From the NCBI GenBank assembly GCA_026421135.1, contig JAPKCR010000163.1, forward strand, positions 1 through 6,070: DNA of 6,070 bases. The letters run 5' to 3'. Both the position numbers and the translations under genes were made by a program. Under the pieces are notes generated by a model. The model worked only from the letters and a program-made list of their open reading frames with translations. It was not told the origin of the DNA and did not search any database. The DNA comes from Sulfitobacter sp. (GTDB lineage Bacteria; Pseudomonadota; Alphaproteobacteria; Rhodobacterales; Rhodobacteraceae). This document shows, piece by piece, positions 1 to 5,775 of the stretch (position 1 is the first letter of the stretch; the number at the start of each line of letters is the position of its first letter).

Positions 1-2264
1 TGGTCAAAGCCTCGACCGAACTGGGCCATAACGCGCGCCGCTTTGACGGCTTGGCCAAGGTGGATGGGTCCGAGAAATTTGGCGATGACGTCGCCCCCGC
101 CGGTTCCCTGGTCGCCCGTGTCATCCGGTCTCCCTATCCCTCGGCCTCCTTTGCCTTTGGTGACATCGATGCGTGGCAATCAAAGCACCCTGGCGTAGAG
201 ACTATCCTGACTGCAAAGGACGTGCCCGGCCTGAACGCTTTTGGTGTCATCCCCGGTTTTATCGATCAGCCTGTCTTTGCTGTCAGCCACATTCGTTTCC
301 GCGGCGAAGCGATCGCCTGCGTCGTCGGCGACGCCGGTACCCTGGCAGCACTTGATCTTGAGACATTTCCTGTCAAATGGAGCCCGCAAACTACGTTGTC
401 CGACATTGATGAGGCCATCGCGCCCGATGCGCCTTTGCTGTTTGATGACCGAAAAGGCAACATCATGTGCGGCGGTTTTGTGCAGTGCGGGGACGCAGAT
501 GCAGCGCTTGAGGCCGCAGATGTGACCATTGAAGCGAGCTATAAAACCAGCTTTGTCGAACATGGGTATATCGAGCCCGAGGCAGGGTTTGCCGAGATGG
601 TCGAAGGGCGTTTGCATGTCCATGCCTGCACCCAAGCGCCCGGGATGGACCGCGAAACGCTTGCGTCAGTATTGAATATGCAGATGGCCGATATCCGCAT
701 CGTTCCAACAGCAGTCGGTGGCGGGTTTGGTGCCAAAATTGACGTGTCTTTGCAGCCCTTTATCGCGTTGGCCACATTGAAAACCGGCAAGCCGGTGCGC
801 ATGACCTACACGCGCAACGAGACGATGCAATCGACCACCAAACGCCACCCTGCCCAAATCAAGATCAAGGTCGGGGCAAAGGCCGATGGCACATTGTCGG
901 GCTTACGATTCGACGGTGATTTTAACACCGGTGCGTATGCCAGTTGGGGCCCCACGGTGGCGAACCGCGTGCCCGTCCATGCGTCTGGTCCCTACCGTAT
1001 CGCCGACTACCGTGCGCGCAGCCGAGCCGTGCATACCCATTGTCCGCCTTCGGGTGCTTTTCGCGGCTTTGGCGTGCCGCAATCGGCCATCGCGCAGGAA
1101 ACTGCCTTTGATTTGCTGGCGGAAAAGCTGGGGATGGACCCGTTAGAATTCCGCCTCAAGAATGCGTTGACCGACAATGTGCCTACAGTTTGCGGGCAAA
1201 TATTTGACCAAGGTGTTGGCATCGTGGCCTGCCTTGAAGCGCTGAAACCGGCTTGGAATGCCGCGAAATCCGACTGTGCTGAATTCAATACGGTCCACAC
1301 CACCCACAAGCGTGGTGTCGGCATCGCCAGTGCGTGGTACGGCTGTGGAAATACATCGTTGCCGAACCCGTCGACAATCAAAGCGGGGCTGCGCGCTGAT
1401 GGCACTGTTGTGTTGCATCAGGGCGCATTGGACATTGGGCAGGGCTCTAACACGGTCATTCCGCAGATTTTTTCCAAGGCTCTTGGGGTGTCTATCAAAG
1501 GGCTGATCCTGTTGGGTGCCGATACCGATATCACGCCCGACGCCGGAAAAACCTCTGCTTCGCGCCAGACCTTTGTTTCGGGCAACGCGGCATTGAAGGC
1601 CGGCGAAACCCTGCGCGGCCAAATCCTAAGACAGGCCAACGCGGGGCCTGATGCTAAGATCTCGCTTGATGGCGGCCAAGTAATGGTAACGGACGTCTCC
1701 CGCACGCAAACGCTCGACCTGTCGCGGCTTGAACCGAACTCGGATGGCTATGTTCTGATGGCGCAGGAAACCTACGACCCGCCAATTAAGCCGCTGGATG
1801 AAAACGGGCAAGGCATCCCCTATGCGCAATTCGGCTATGCCGCACACTTGGTTGTGGTGGAGGTCGATATCGCCCTTGGCATGTGTAAACCCCTGCGCTT
1901 TGTCGCCGCTCATGATGTTGGGCGCGCGATCAACCCGTTGCTGGTCGAGGGGCAAGTGCATGGCGGCATTGCTCAGGGGCTAGGCATGGCGTTGATGGAA
2001 GAATATATCCCCGGCCGTACCGAGAACCTGCACGACTATTTGATCCCCACGATCGGCGATATTCCCCCGATCGAGACAGTAATTCTAGAGATTGCAGACG
2101 CGCACGGCCCCTATGGTGCCAAGGGTCTGGGCGAACATGTTTTGATCCCCACAGCACCCGCGATATTCAACGCAATTTATCACGCGACGGGCGCAAAAGT
2201 GACCCACGCTCCAGCAACCCCCACGCGCCTGCGCGCCGCCCTAAAGGAGGCCGGACATGCCTGA
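1..2264 (+). CDS. Molybdopterin-binding subunit of a xanthine dehydrogenase/aldehyde oxidoreductase-family hydroxylase (5'-truncated by window edge)
   Basis: Large Mo-cofactor subunit of a molybdenum hydroxylase, a family that hydroxylates aldehydes or N-heteroaromatic rings using water and releases two electrons. The frame is open from base 3 with no stop, so the gene starts outside the window. A TTG at 51 lies inside conserved sequence and is not a credible start. Counting from base 3, about 753 residues are visible. Family landmarks occur in order: the entry into the a/b hammerhead domain (RFDGLAKVDG) near residues 13-22, the glycine-rich Mo-cofactor loop VGGGFGAK near 238-245, AFRGFGVPQS near 352-361, a GQGS segment near 480, SASRQ near 520, and GPYGAKGLGEH near 702-712. 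Glu711 (bases 2133-2135) matches the catalytic base, Glu869 in Desulfovibrio gigas aldehyde oxidoreductase. The CO dehydrogenase loop AYxCSFR is absent, so it is not CoxL. The substrate cannot be read from sequence; the next gene suggests a pyridine-type ring. No FAD-subunit gene is visible. The family is secure, the substrate is inferred. Confidence 0.93.
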   Translation, partial: VKASTELGHNARRFDGLAKVDGSEKFGDDVAPAGSLVARVIRSPYPSASFAFGDIDAWQSKHPGVETILTAKDVPGLNAFGVIPGFIDQPVFAVSHIRFRGEAIACVVGDAGTLAALDLETFPVKWSPQTTLSDIDEAIAPDAPLLFDDRKGNIMCGGFVQCGDADAALEAADVTIEASYKTSFVEHGYIEPEAGFAEMVEGRLHVHACTQAPGMDRETLASVLNMQMADIRIVPTAVGGGFGAKIDVSLQPFIALATLKTGKPVRMTYTRNETMQSTTKRHPAQIKIKVGAKADGTLSGLRFDGDFNTGAYASWGPTVANRVPVHASGPYRIADYRARSRAVHTHCPPSGAFRGFGVPQSAIAQETAFDLLAEKLGMDPLEFRLKNALTDNVPTVCGQIFDQGVGIVACLEALKPAWNAAKSDCAEFNTVHTTHKRGVGIASAWYGCGNTSLPNPSTIKAGLRADGTVVLHQGALDIGQGSNTVIPQIFSKALGVSIKGLILLGADTDITPDAGKTSASRQTFVSGNAALKAGETLRGQILRQANAGPDAKISLDGGQVMVTDVSRTQTLDLSRLEPNSDGYVLMAQETYDPPIKPLDENGQGIPYAQFGYAAHLVVVEVDIALGMCKPLRFVAAHDVGRAINPLLVEGQVHGGIAQGLGMALMEEYIPGRTENLHDYLIPTIGDIPPIETVILEIADAHGPYGAKGLGEHVLIPTAPAIFNAIYHATGAKVTHAPATPTRLRAALKEAGHA
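2243..2250 (+). promoter_or_regulatory. Strong ribosome binding site for the reductase gene
   Basis: AAAGGAGG, a near-perfect Shine-Dalgarno sequence, lies 6 bases before the ATG at 2257. It sits inside the 3' end of the Mo-subunit gene. It fixes the start of the reductase gene and implies translational coupling across the 8-base overlap. Confidence 0.8.
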
Positions 2265-3744
2265 TGACCTGCGCGAGACCAAGCCGGAAAAAATCCGCTG
2301 CGATGCCTGCCCTGTGATGTGCTTTATCGCCGAGGGTAAATCAGGGGCCTGCGACCGCTATGCAAACCACGCAGGCGAATTGGTGCGGCTTGACCCACTG
2401 ACTGTGATCCAGTCGGGTGCGAAGGCTGTGGCGTTTCTGGATCAGGGCGACAATGCGCAAGACTGGGATGGAGACGTGATCCAAGGCGGACGTGATTTCG
2501 TGACGGCAGTAGGGGCTGGCACGACATATCCCGACTATAAACCCGCGCCGTTTATCGTCAGCCAAGAGGTTGAGGGCGTCGATATGGTCACCGTCGTGAC
2601 TGAAGGTATTTTTTCGTATTGCGGCGTTAAGGTAAAAATCGATACCGACCGTCACATTGGCGACGAACGCGCCGTCGTGCGTGTCGAGGGCGAAGCAATC
2701 GGCCACGTGATGACCTCCGAATACGGCTCTAAAATGTTATCCTTGGGGGGCGTCGAGCATCTTACAGGGGGCTCGAAAAAGGAAGGTCGTGTGACCTGCG
2801 ACGCGCTGCTGCGTCTGTGCAACCGCGAGGCGGTCGAGATGGTAATTGACGGCGGCGTGACGATGACGGTGCAGGCGGGGAAGGCCCCGATCATCAACGG
2901 CACCCCCGAAAAACTCATGCGCGTTGGCTGTGGGTCCGCCACGATAGGTATGTTTGCCAAGCAATGGCACGGCCATGTGGACGAGGTCGTCGTCGTCGAT
3001 GACCACATCACTGGCGTCCTCAGCGAACACGAGGCCGGAAAGGGGCTGGACATGACCCCATCCGGTATTCGCATCAATGGGCGCCGCTCAACCCCCGGCC
3101 GCTATTTTCAGGTGGCAGCCCCCGGGACCGGTTGGGGCGGCACCGACGTCGAAGACCCGCTGACCATCCTGCGCCCTGCCGACCCGAAACGCGCATGGCC
3201 GGGATTGCGTCTGCTGATGATTTCGACCACCGGCGAACAATGGGCCTATTTCATTCTTGACGGCGATCTTGAACCACAACCCGCTGAAATCACACCTGAA
3301 CTGCTGGTCGTCGCCGAACGCATCGCGGAAAACTGTGAACCGTCGCTGTGTTCGGTTCTGTTTATGGGCGGTGCTGGCGGGTCTTTGCGCGCCGGAGTAA
3401 CCGAAAACCCCGTACGCCTTACGCGGTCAGTCAAGGAATCCCTGACCCATGTGTCGTGCGGCGGGGCCGAAGCATACGTTTGGCCCGGTGGCGGCATCAC
3501 CGTGATGGTCGATGTTATGGACATGCCGACAAATTCATTCGGCTATGTGCCGACGCCCGCGTTGGTCGCCCCTATTGAATTCACCCTGCGGCGCGAAGAT
3601 TATGGCACACTTGGCGGACATATGGAGCATATCCAGCCGGTCCGCGACGTTGTTACCGCCAGCGTGCGCCGCGTTGCGCAACAAGCAATGCAATCCGACC
3701 CGAATGCCCGTGAAAATTACGGATGGTCAAAAGAGGATAAATGA
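2257..3744 (+). CDS. 6-hydroxynicotinate reductase homologue (Fe-S protein)
   Basis: Homologue, 495 residues, of the proteins annotated as 6-hydroxynicotinate reductase. In Eubacterium barkeri this ferredoxin-dependent enzyme reduces 6-hydroxynicotinate to 1,4,5,6-tetrahydro-6-oxonicotinate. I recognise the family from overall sequence character. The N-terminus carries a four-cysteine motif, Cys15-X2-Cys18-X3-Cys22-X9-Cys32, suited to an Fe-S cluster. Further cysteines are at 122 (SYCGVK), 181, 188, 225 (RVGCGSA), 360, 365 and 401 (VSCGGAEA). Conserved-looking glycine-rich segments include FMGGAGGSLRAG (about 368-379) and DDHITGVLSEHEAG (about 248-261). There is no signal peptide or membrane span, so it should be cytoplasmic. 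The start is fixed by a strong ribosome binding site. It overlaps the Mo-subunit gene by 8 bases and the next gene by 4 (ATGA). Reduction of a hydroxylated N-heterocycle fits well beside a Mo hydroxylase. The exact substrate (6-hydroxynicotinate, a picolinate-derived pyridone or another ring) is not determined by the sequence. Confidence 0.82.
   Translation: MPDDLRETKPEKIRCDACPVMCFIAEGKSGACDRYANHAGELVRLDPLTVIQSGAKAVAFLDQGDNAQDWDGDVIQGGRDFVTAVGAGTTYPDYKPAPFIVSQEVEGVDMVTVVTEGIFSYCGVKVKIDTDRHIGDERAVVRVEGEAIGHVMTSEYGSKMLSLGGVEHLTGGSKKEGRVTCDALLRLCNREAVEMVIDGGVTMTVQAGKAPIINGTPEKLMRVGCGSATIGMFAKQWHGHVDEVVVVDDHITGVLSEHEAGKGLDMTPSGIRINGRRSTPGRYFQVAAPGTGWGGTDVEDPLTILRPADPKRAWPGLRLLMISTTGEQWAYFILDGDLEPQPAEITPELLVVAERIAENCEPSLCSVLFMGGAGGSLRAGVTENPVRLTRSVKESLTHVSCGGAEAYVWPGGGITVMVDVMDMPTNSFGYVPTPALVAPIEFTLRREDYGTLGGHMEHIQPVRDVVTASVRRVAQQAMQSDPNARENYGWSKEDK
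3731..3737 (+). promoter_or_regulatory. Ribosome binding site for the UPF0280 gene
   Basis: AAGAGGA lies within the last codons of the reductase gene, 3 bases before the ATG at 3741 (core GAGG, 4 bases). The spacing is short. Together with the ATGA stop/start overlap it suggests that translation depends on ribosomes finishing the upstream gene. Confidence 0.5.
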
Positions 3745-4598
3745 TCGCGCAAGCCGCTCTTTTGCCTGGCGACAGATTGCATTTGTCGCATGGGCCTATT
3801 GATCTGATTATCGGGGCGGATGGTGCGCGCGACGTTGCCTTTCGCGCAGCATATCAAAGATTCGAGACTGTTTTGGCTGAGCTGATGGCGGAATTGCCCC
3901 TGCTACGCCAGCCAGTTGGGGCTAAACCAAATGGCAAGATCGCATGCCGCATGTACCGCGCGTCCCTACCACATGCCGACGGCCTGACCACGCCCATGAT
4001 TTGCGTTGCGGGCGCAGTCGCCGAGGAGGTGCTGGCGGCGATGGTAGCGGCCACTGACCTGACCCGCGCTTATGTAAACAACGGTGGCGACATTGCCCTT
4101 CATCTGACCGATGAGGCCACTTTCAAGATCGCGATCGCCGCCCCTAACGGGCACAACCTTGGCACAGTCGAAATCAACAGCTCAGAGCCAATTCGCGGCA
4201 TCGCTACCAGCGGGCAACGCGGTCGTAGCCTCAGTCTAGGGATCGCTGACGCCGTGACAGTTTTAGCGCGCTCTGCATCCATGGCCGACGCGGCCGCCAC
4301 CAAGATTGCCAACGCTGTAGATCTGCCGGATCACTCTGGCATCAAGCGCGCCCCCGCCAATAGCCTGCGGGATGACACAGATCTGGGCGCGACCCCAGTC
4401 GTCACCTATATCGAAACGCTGTCTCAAACTGATGTTGCGCATGCGCTGCAACGCGGCGAAACTGCGGCAAACACCATGCGCGATGCACAACTGATCGACG
4501 GGGCTGCATTGTTCTTGCAAGGGCAAAGCCAAACGCTCGGCCTGCCTGTTCAAACGAAAACCTTAAAGAAAGAACCGCACCCATGCCTGACGTCATAA
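3741..4598 (+). CDS. UPF0280 family protein (ApbE-like fold)
   Basis: A 285-residue cytoplasmic protein of the UPF0280 family, which is related in structure to ApbE, the enzyme that attaches FMN to protein threonines. No reaction is established for UPF0280 as far as I know. Family landmarks are VAGAVAEEVLA (about 89-99), YVNNGGDIALHL (111-122), GIATSGQRGRSLSLG (153-167), IADAVTVLARSASMADAAAT (168-187) with KIANAV following, and a C-terminal segment around GAALFLQGQS (254-263). The ADAVT and ADAAAT stretches sit where ApbE proteins carry their Mg/flavin-binding Asp and Thr residues. The classical ApbE motif is not complete, and there is no lipobox or signal peptide, unlike typical periplasmic ApbE. 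The start at 3741 overlaps the previous stop, and the 3' end overlaps the next gene by 16 bases. It could modify or bind a flavin for the neighbouring redox enzymes, or catalyse a pathway step; both are inference. Family call is confident, function unknown. Confidence 0.85.
   Translation: MIAQAALLPGDRLHLSHGPIDLIIGADGARDVAFRAAYQRFETVLAELMAELPLLRQPVGAKPNGKIACRMYRASLPHADGLTTPMICVAGAVAEEVLAAMVAATDLTRAYVNNGGDIALHLTDEATFKIAIAAPNGHNLGTVEINSSEPIRGIATSGQRGRSLSLGIADAVTVLARSASMADAAATKIANAVDLPDHSGIKRAPANSLRDDTDLGATPVVTYIETLSQTDVAHALQRGETAANTMRDAQLIDGAALFLQGQSQTLGLPVQTKTLKKEPHPCLTS
4565..4574 (+). promoter_or_regulatory. Weak purine-rich ribosome binding region for the first PF06684 gene
   Basis: AAAGAAAGAA lies 8 bases before the ATG at 4583. 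It is a poor Shine-Dalgarno match. An in-frame ATG exists at 4607, but the 4583 start is preferred because it keeps the Ile-Arg-Lys N-terminus that the tandem paralogue also has (IRK at residues 6-8 versus 5-7) and gives both proteins 194 residues. Confidence 0.35.
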
Positions 4599-5167
4599 TC
4601 CGCAAGATGGTCACCAGTATCGAGGAAATCTTTCACGAAGGCGGCCCTCGCGCTAACACGCCGCTAAAGCGCGGCTATGTCATGGCAGTGATCGGAAACC
4701 CCTATGCAGGGTCGTATGTCGAGGACATTCAGCCCTTCATGGAAGACTTGAAACCGCTCGGGCTAGAGATGGCGCAAAAGCTGCTGGCCGCCCTCGGGGT
4801 TGAGGCGAACCAGGTAGAAGGCTACGGAAAAGGGTCCATCGTCGGCACCGCAGGAGAGTTGGAACATGGCGCACTCTGGCACGCGCCCGGCGGCTATGCG
4901 ATGCGCGATGTGTTGGGCGGGGCCACAGCTATTGTCCCTTCCTCAAAAAAGGTTGGCGCGGCCGGTGTACGACTTGATGTGCCTGTCACCCATGTCGATG
5001 CGTCCTATGTGCGCAGCCATTTCGATTCAATAGAAGTGGGGCTAAACGACAGCCCCCGCGCCAACGAGATGGCTGTGATCTTGGTCATGACCACAGGGTC
5101 GCGGATCCACAATCGGGCAGGGGGCTTGGACGCCAAAGACATCAAAGGGGAGGATGGATTAAGATGA
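4583..5167 (+). CDS. Amino acid synthesis family protein (PF06684/DUF1185), copy 1
   Basis: First of two tandem paralogues, 194 residues, of PF06684. From memory, crystal structures of family members from Bordetella bronchiseptica (BB2672) and Ruegeria pomeroyi (SPO0826) show a variant of the Bacillus chorismate mutase fold; the amino-acid role in the family name is a guess and no reaction is proven. Conserved blocks visible here and in copy 2 are NPYAGSYVED (39-48), YGKGSIVGTAGELEH (81-95), VPSSKK (118-123), LDVP (131-134), and DASYVRSHFDSIEV (139-152) followed by LNDSPRANE (154-162). The Glu92/Glu94/His95 and Ser145/His146/Asp148 groups are the obvious polar candidates for an active site. 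There is no signal peptide or membrane span. It overlaps the UPF0280 gene by 16 bases in another frame and the next gene by 4 (ATGA). Position in the operon points to a step after ring hydroxylation and reduction, not to biosynthesis; that is inference. Confidence 0.88.
   Translation: MPDVIIRKMVTSIEEIFHEGGPRANTPLKRGYVMAVIGNPYAGSYVEDIQPFMEDLKPLGLEMAQKLLAALGVEANQVEGYGKGSIVGTAGELEHGALWHAPGGYAMRDVLGGATAIVPSSKKVGAAGVRLDVPVTHVDASYVRSHFDSIEVGLNDSPRANEMAVILVMTTGSRIHNRAGGLDAKDIKGEDGLR
5147..5154 (+). promoter_or_regulatory. Ribosome binding site for the second PF06684 gene
   Basis: GGGGAGGA, within the 3' end of copy 1, lies 9 bases before the ATG at 5164. An out-of-frame ATG at 5154 overlaps it and is too close to be used. 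The site supports the 5164 start and coupling through the ATGA overlap. Confidence 0.65.
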
Positions 5168-5748
5168 GCGCTGACATTCGCAAGATCGCTGTTTGGATCG
5201 AAGAAACGCACCGCGAGATCGGGCAGGTCATTTCGCCACCAACCCGCAAGGCCGTTGCCGTTGCAGTCATCAAGAACCCCTTTGCAGGGTCTTATACCGA
5301 GGATCTGACGCCGTTGATGGACATCGGCGCAGAGCTAGGCGGTTTGCTGGGTGATAAATGTGTCGCCGCCCTTGGCATCGAACCGTCGCAAGCCGAAAGC
5401 TACGGCAAGGCCGCGATGGTCGGCGAGGGCGGAGAGCTTGAACATGCCGCCGCAATATTGCACCCGAAACTGGGCGCACCGCTGCGTGTTGCCGTTGAAA
5501 AAGGCGCGGCGCTGGTGCCGTCATCCAAGAAGATGGGCGGGCCGGGGCAGGTGCTAGATGTGCCGCTGGGGCACAAAGATGCCGCGTATGTGCGCAGTCA
5601 TTTCGACGGAATCGAAGTGCGCCTGAACGATGCGCCGCGCGCCGGTGAAATCATGGTTGCTGTTGCGGTAACCGATAGCGGGCGCCCCCTTCCACGGGTT
5701 GGCGGGCTGACCCATGCGGACGCCGAAGGCAAAGATGGCCTGCGCTAA
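5164..5748 (+). CDS. Amino acid synthesis family protein (PF06684/DUF1185), copy 2
   Basis: Second PF06684 protein, also 194 residues. By hand alignment 92 of about 194 positions match copy 1 (roughly 47%), with a single one-residue shift near residue 99. Shared blocks are NPFAGSYTED (38-47), YGK..MVGEGGELEH (80-94), VPSSKK (118-123), LDVP (131-134), and DAAYVRSHFDGIEV (139-152) followed by LNDAPRAGE (154-162); both proteins end in DGLR. All the polar residues noted in copy 1 are kept, so neither copy looks decayed. The copies differ most at residues 49-67 and 101-115, where substrate or subunit contacts may differ. This is an old duplication, not a recent repeat. Two equal-length paralogues expressed from overlapping genes could form a mixed oligomer or act on successive intermediates. 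It is the last gene of the plus-strand operon; its TAA is 3 bases from the stop of the convergent regulator. Molecular function is unknown. Confidence 0.88.
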   Translation: MSADIRKIAVWIEETHREIGQVISPPTRKAVAVAVIKNPFAGSYTEDLTPLMDIGAELGGLLGDKCVAALGIEPSQAESYGKAAMVGEGGELEHAAAILHPKLGAPLRVAVEKGAALVPSSKKMGGPGQVLDVPLGHKDAAYVRSHFDGIEVRLNDAPRAGEIMVAVAVTDSGRPLPRVGGLTHADAEGKDGLR

Positions 5749-5751
5749 ATT

Positions 5752-5775
5752 CTAAAGTTTATCCAGCAACTTTAG
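5752..5775. terminator. Short inverted repeat at the convergent gene ends, possible weak bidirectional terminator
   Basis: CTAAAGTT (5752-5759) and AACTTTAG (5768-5775) form a perfect 8-bp inverted repeat with an 8-base loop. The left arm contains the regulator's stop codon and lies just past the stop of the operon's last gene. The stem is AT-rich and no clear T-run follows on either strand, so it is weak as an intrinsic terminator. It may be chance, since both arms encode Lys-Leu or Leu-Lys residues of the regulator's C-terminus. Confidence 0.3.

Noticed and set aside
51..53. TTG as the start of the Mo-subunit gene
   Set aside because: The frame is open to the left edge and the preceding residues already look like family sequence, so the gene is truncated by the window and does not start here.
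180..1622. Long minus-strand open frames opposite the Mo-subunit gene (for example 180-635 and 1143-1622)
   Set aside because: They lie fully antisense to a well-supported gene, show no recognisable domain, and are expected in GC-rich coding DNA.
1..2264. Carbon monoxide dehydrogenase large subunit (CoxL)
   Set aside because: The CoxL active-site signature AYxCSFR is absent; the equivalent loop reads AFRGFG, as in xanthine dehydrogenase and aldehyde oxidoreductases.
2652..3077. Minus-strand open frame of 141 codons opposite the reductase gene
   Set aside because: Low-complexity Ser/Thr/Pro-rich translation, no domain and no ribosome binding context; a shadow of the reductase gene.
4583..5748. 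Amino acid biosynthesis role implied by the PF06684 name
   Set aside because: The operon partners are a Mo hydroxylase and a pyridone-type reductase, and the family name rests on fold similarity, not on a shown reaction.
4583..5748. Recent tandem duplication or assembly artefact
   Set aside because: About half of the residues differ and changes are spread along the length, so the duplication is old and both copies are real genes.
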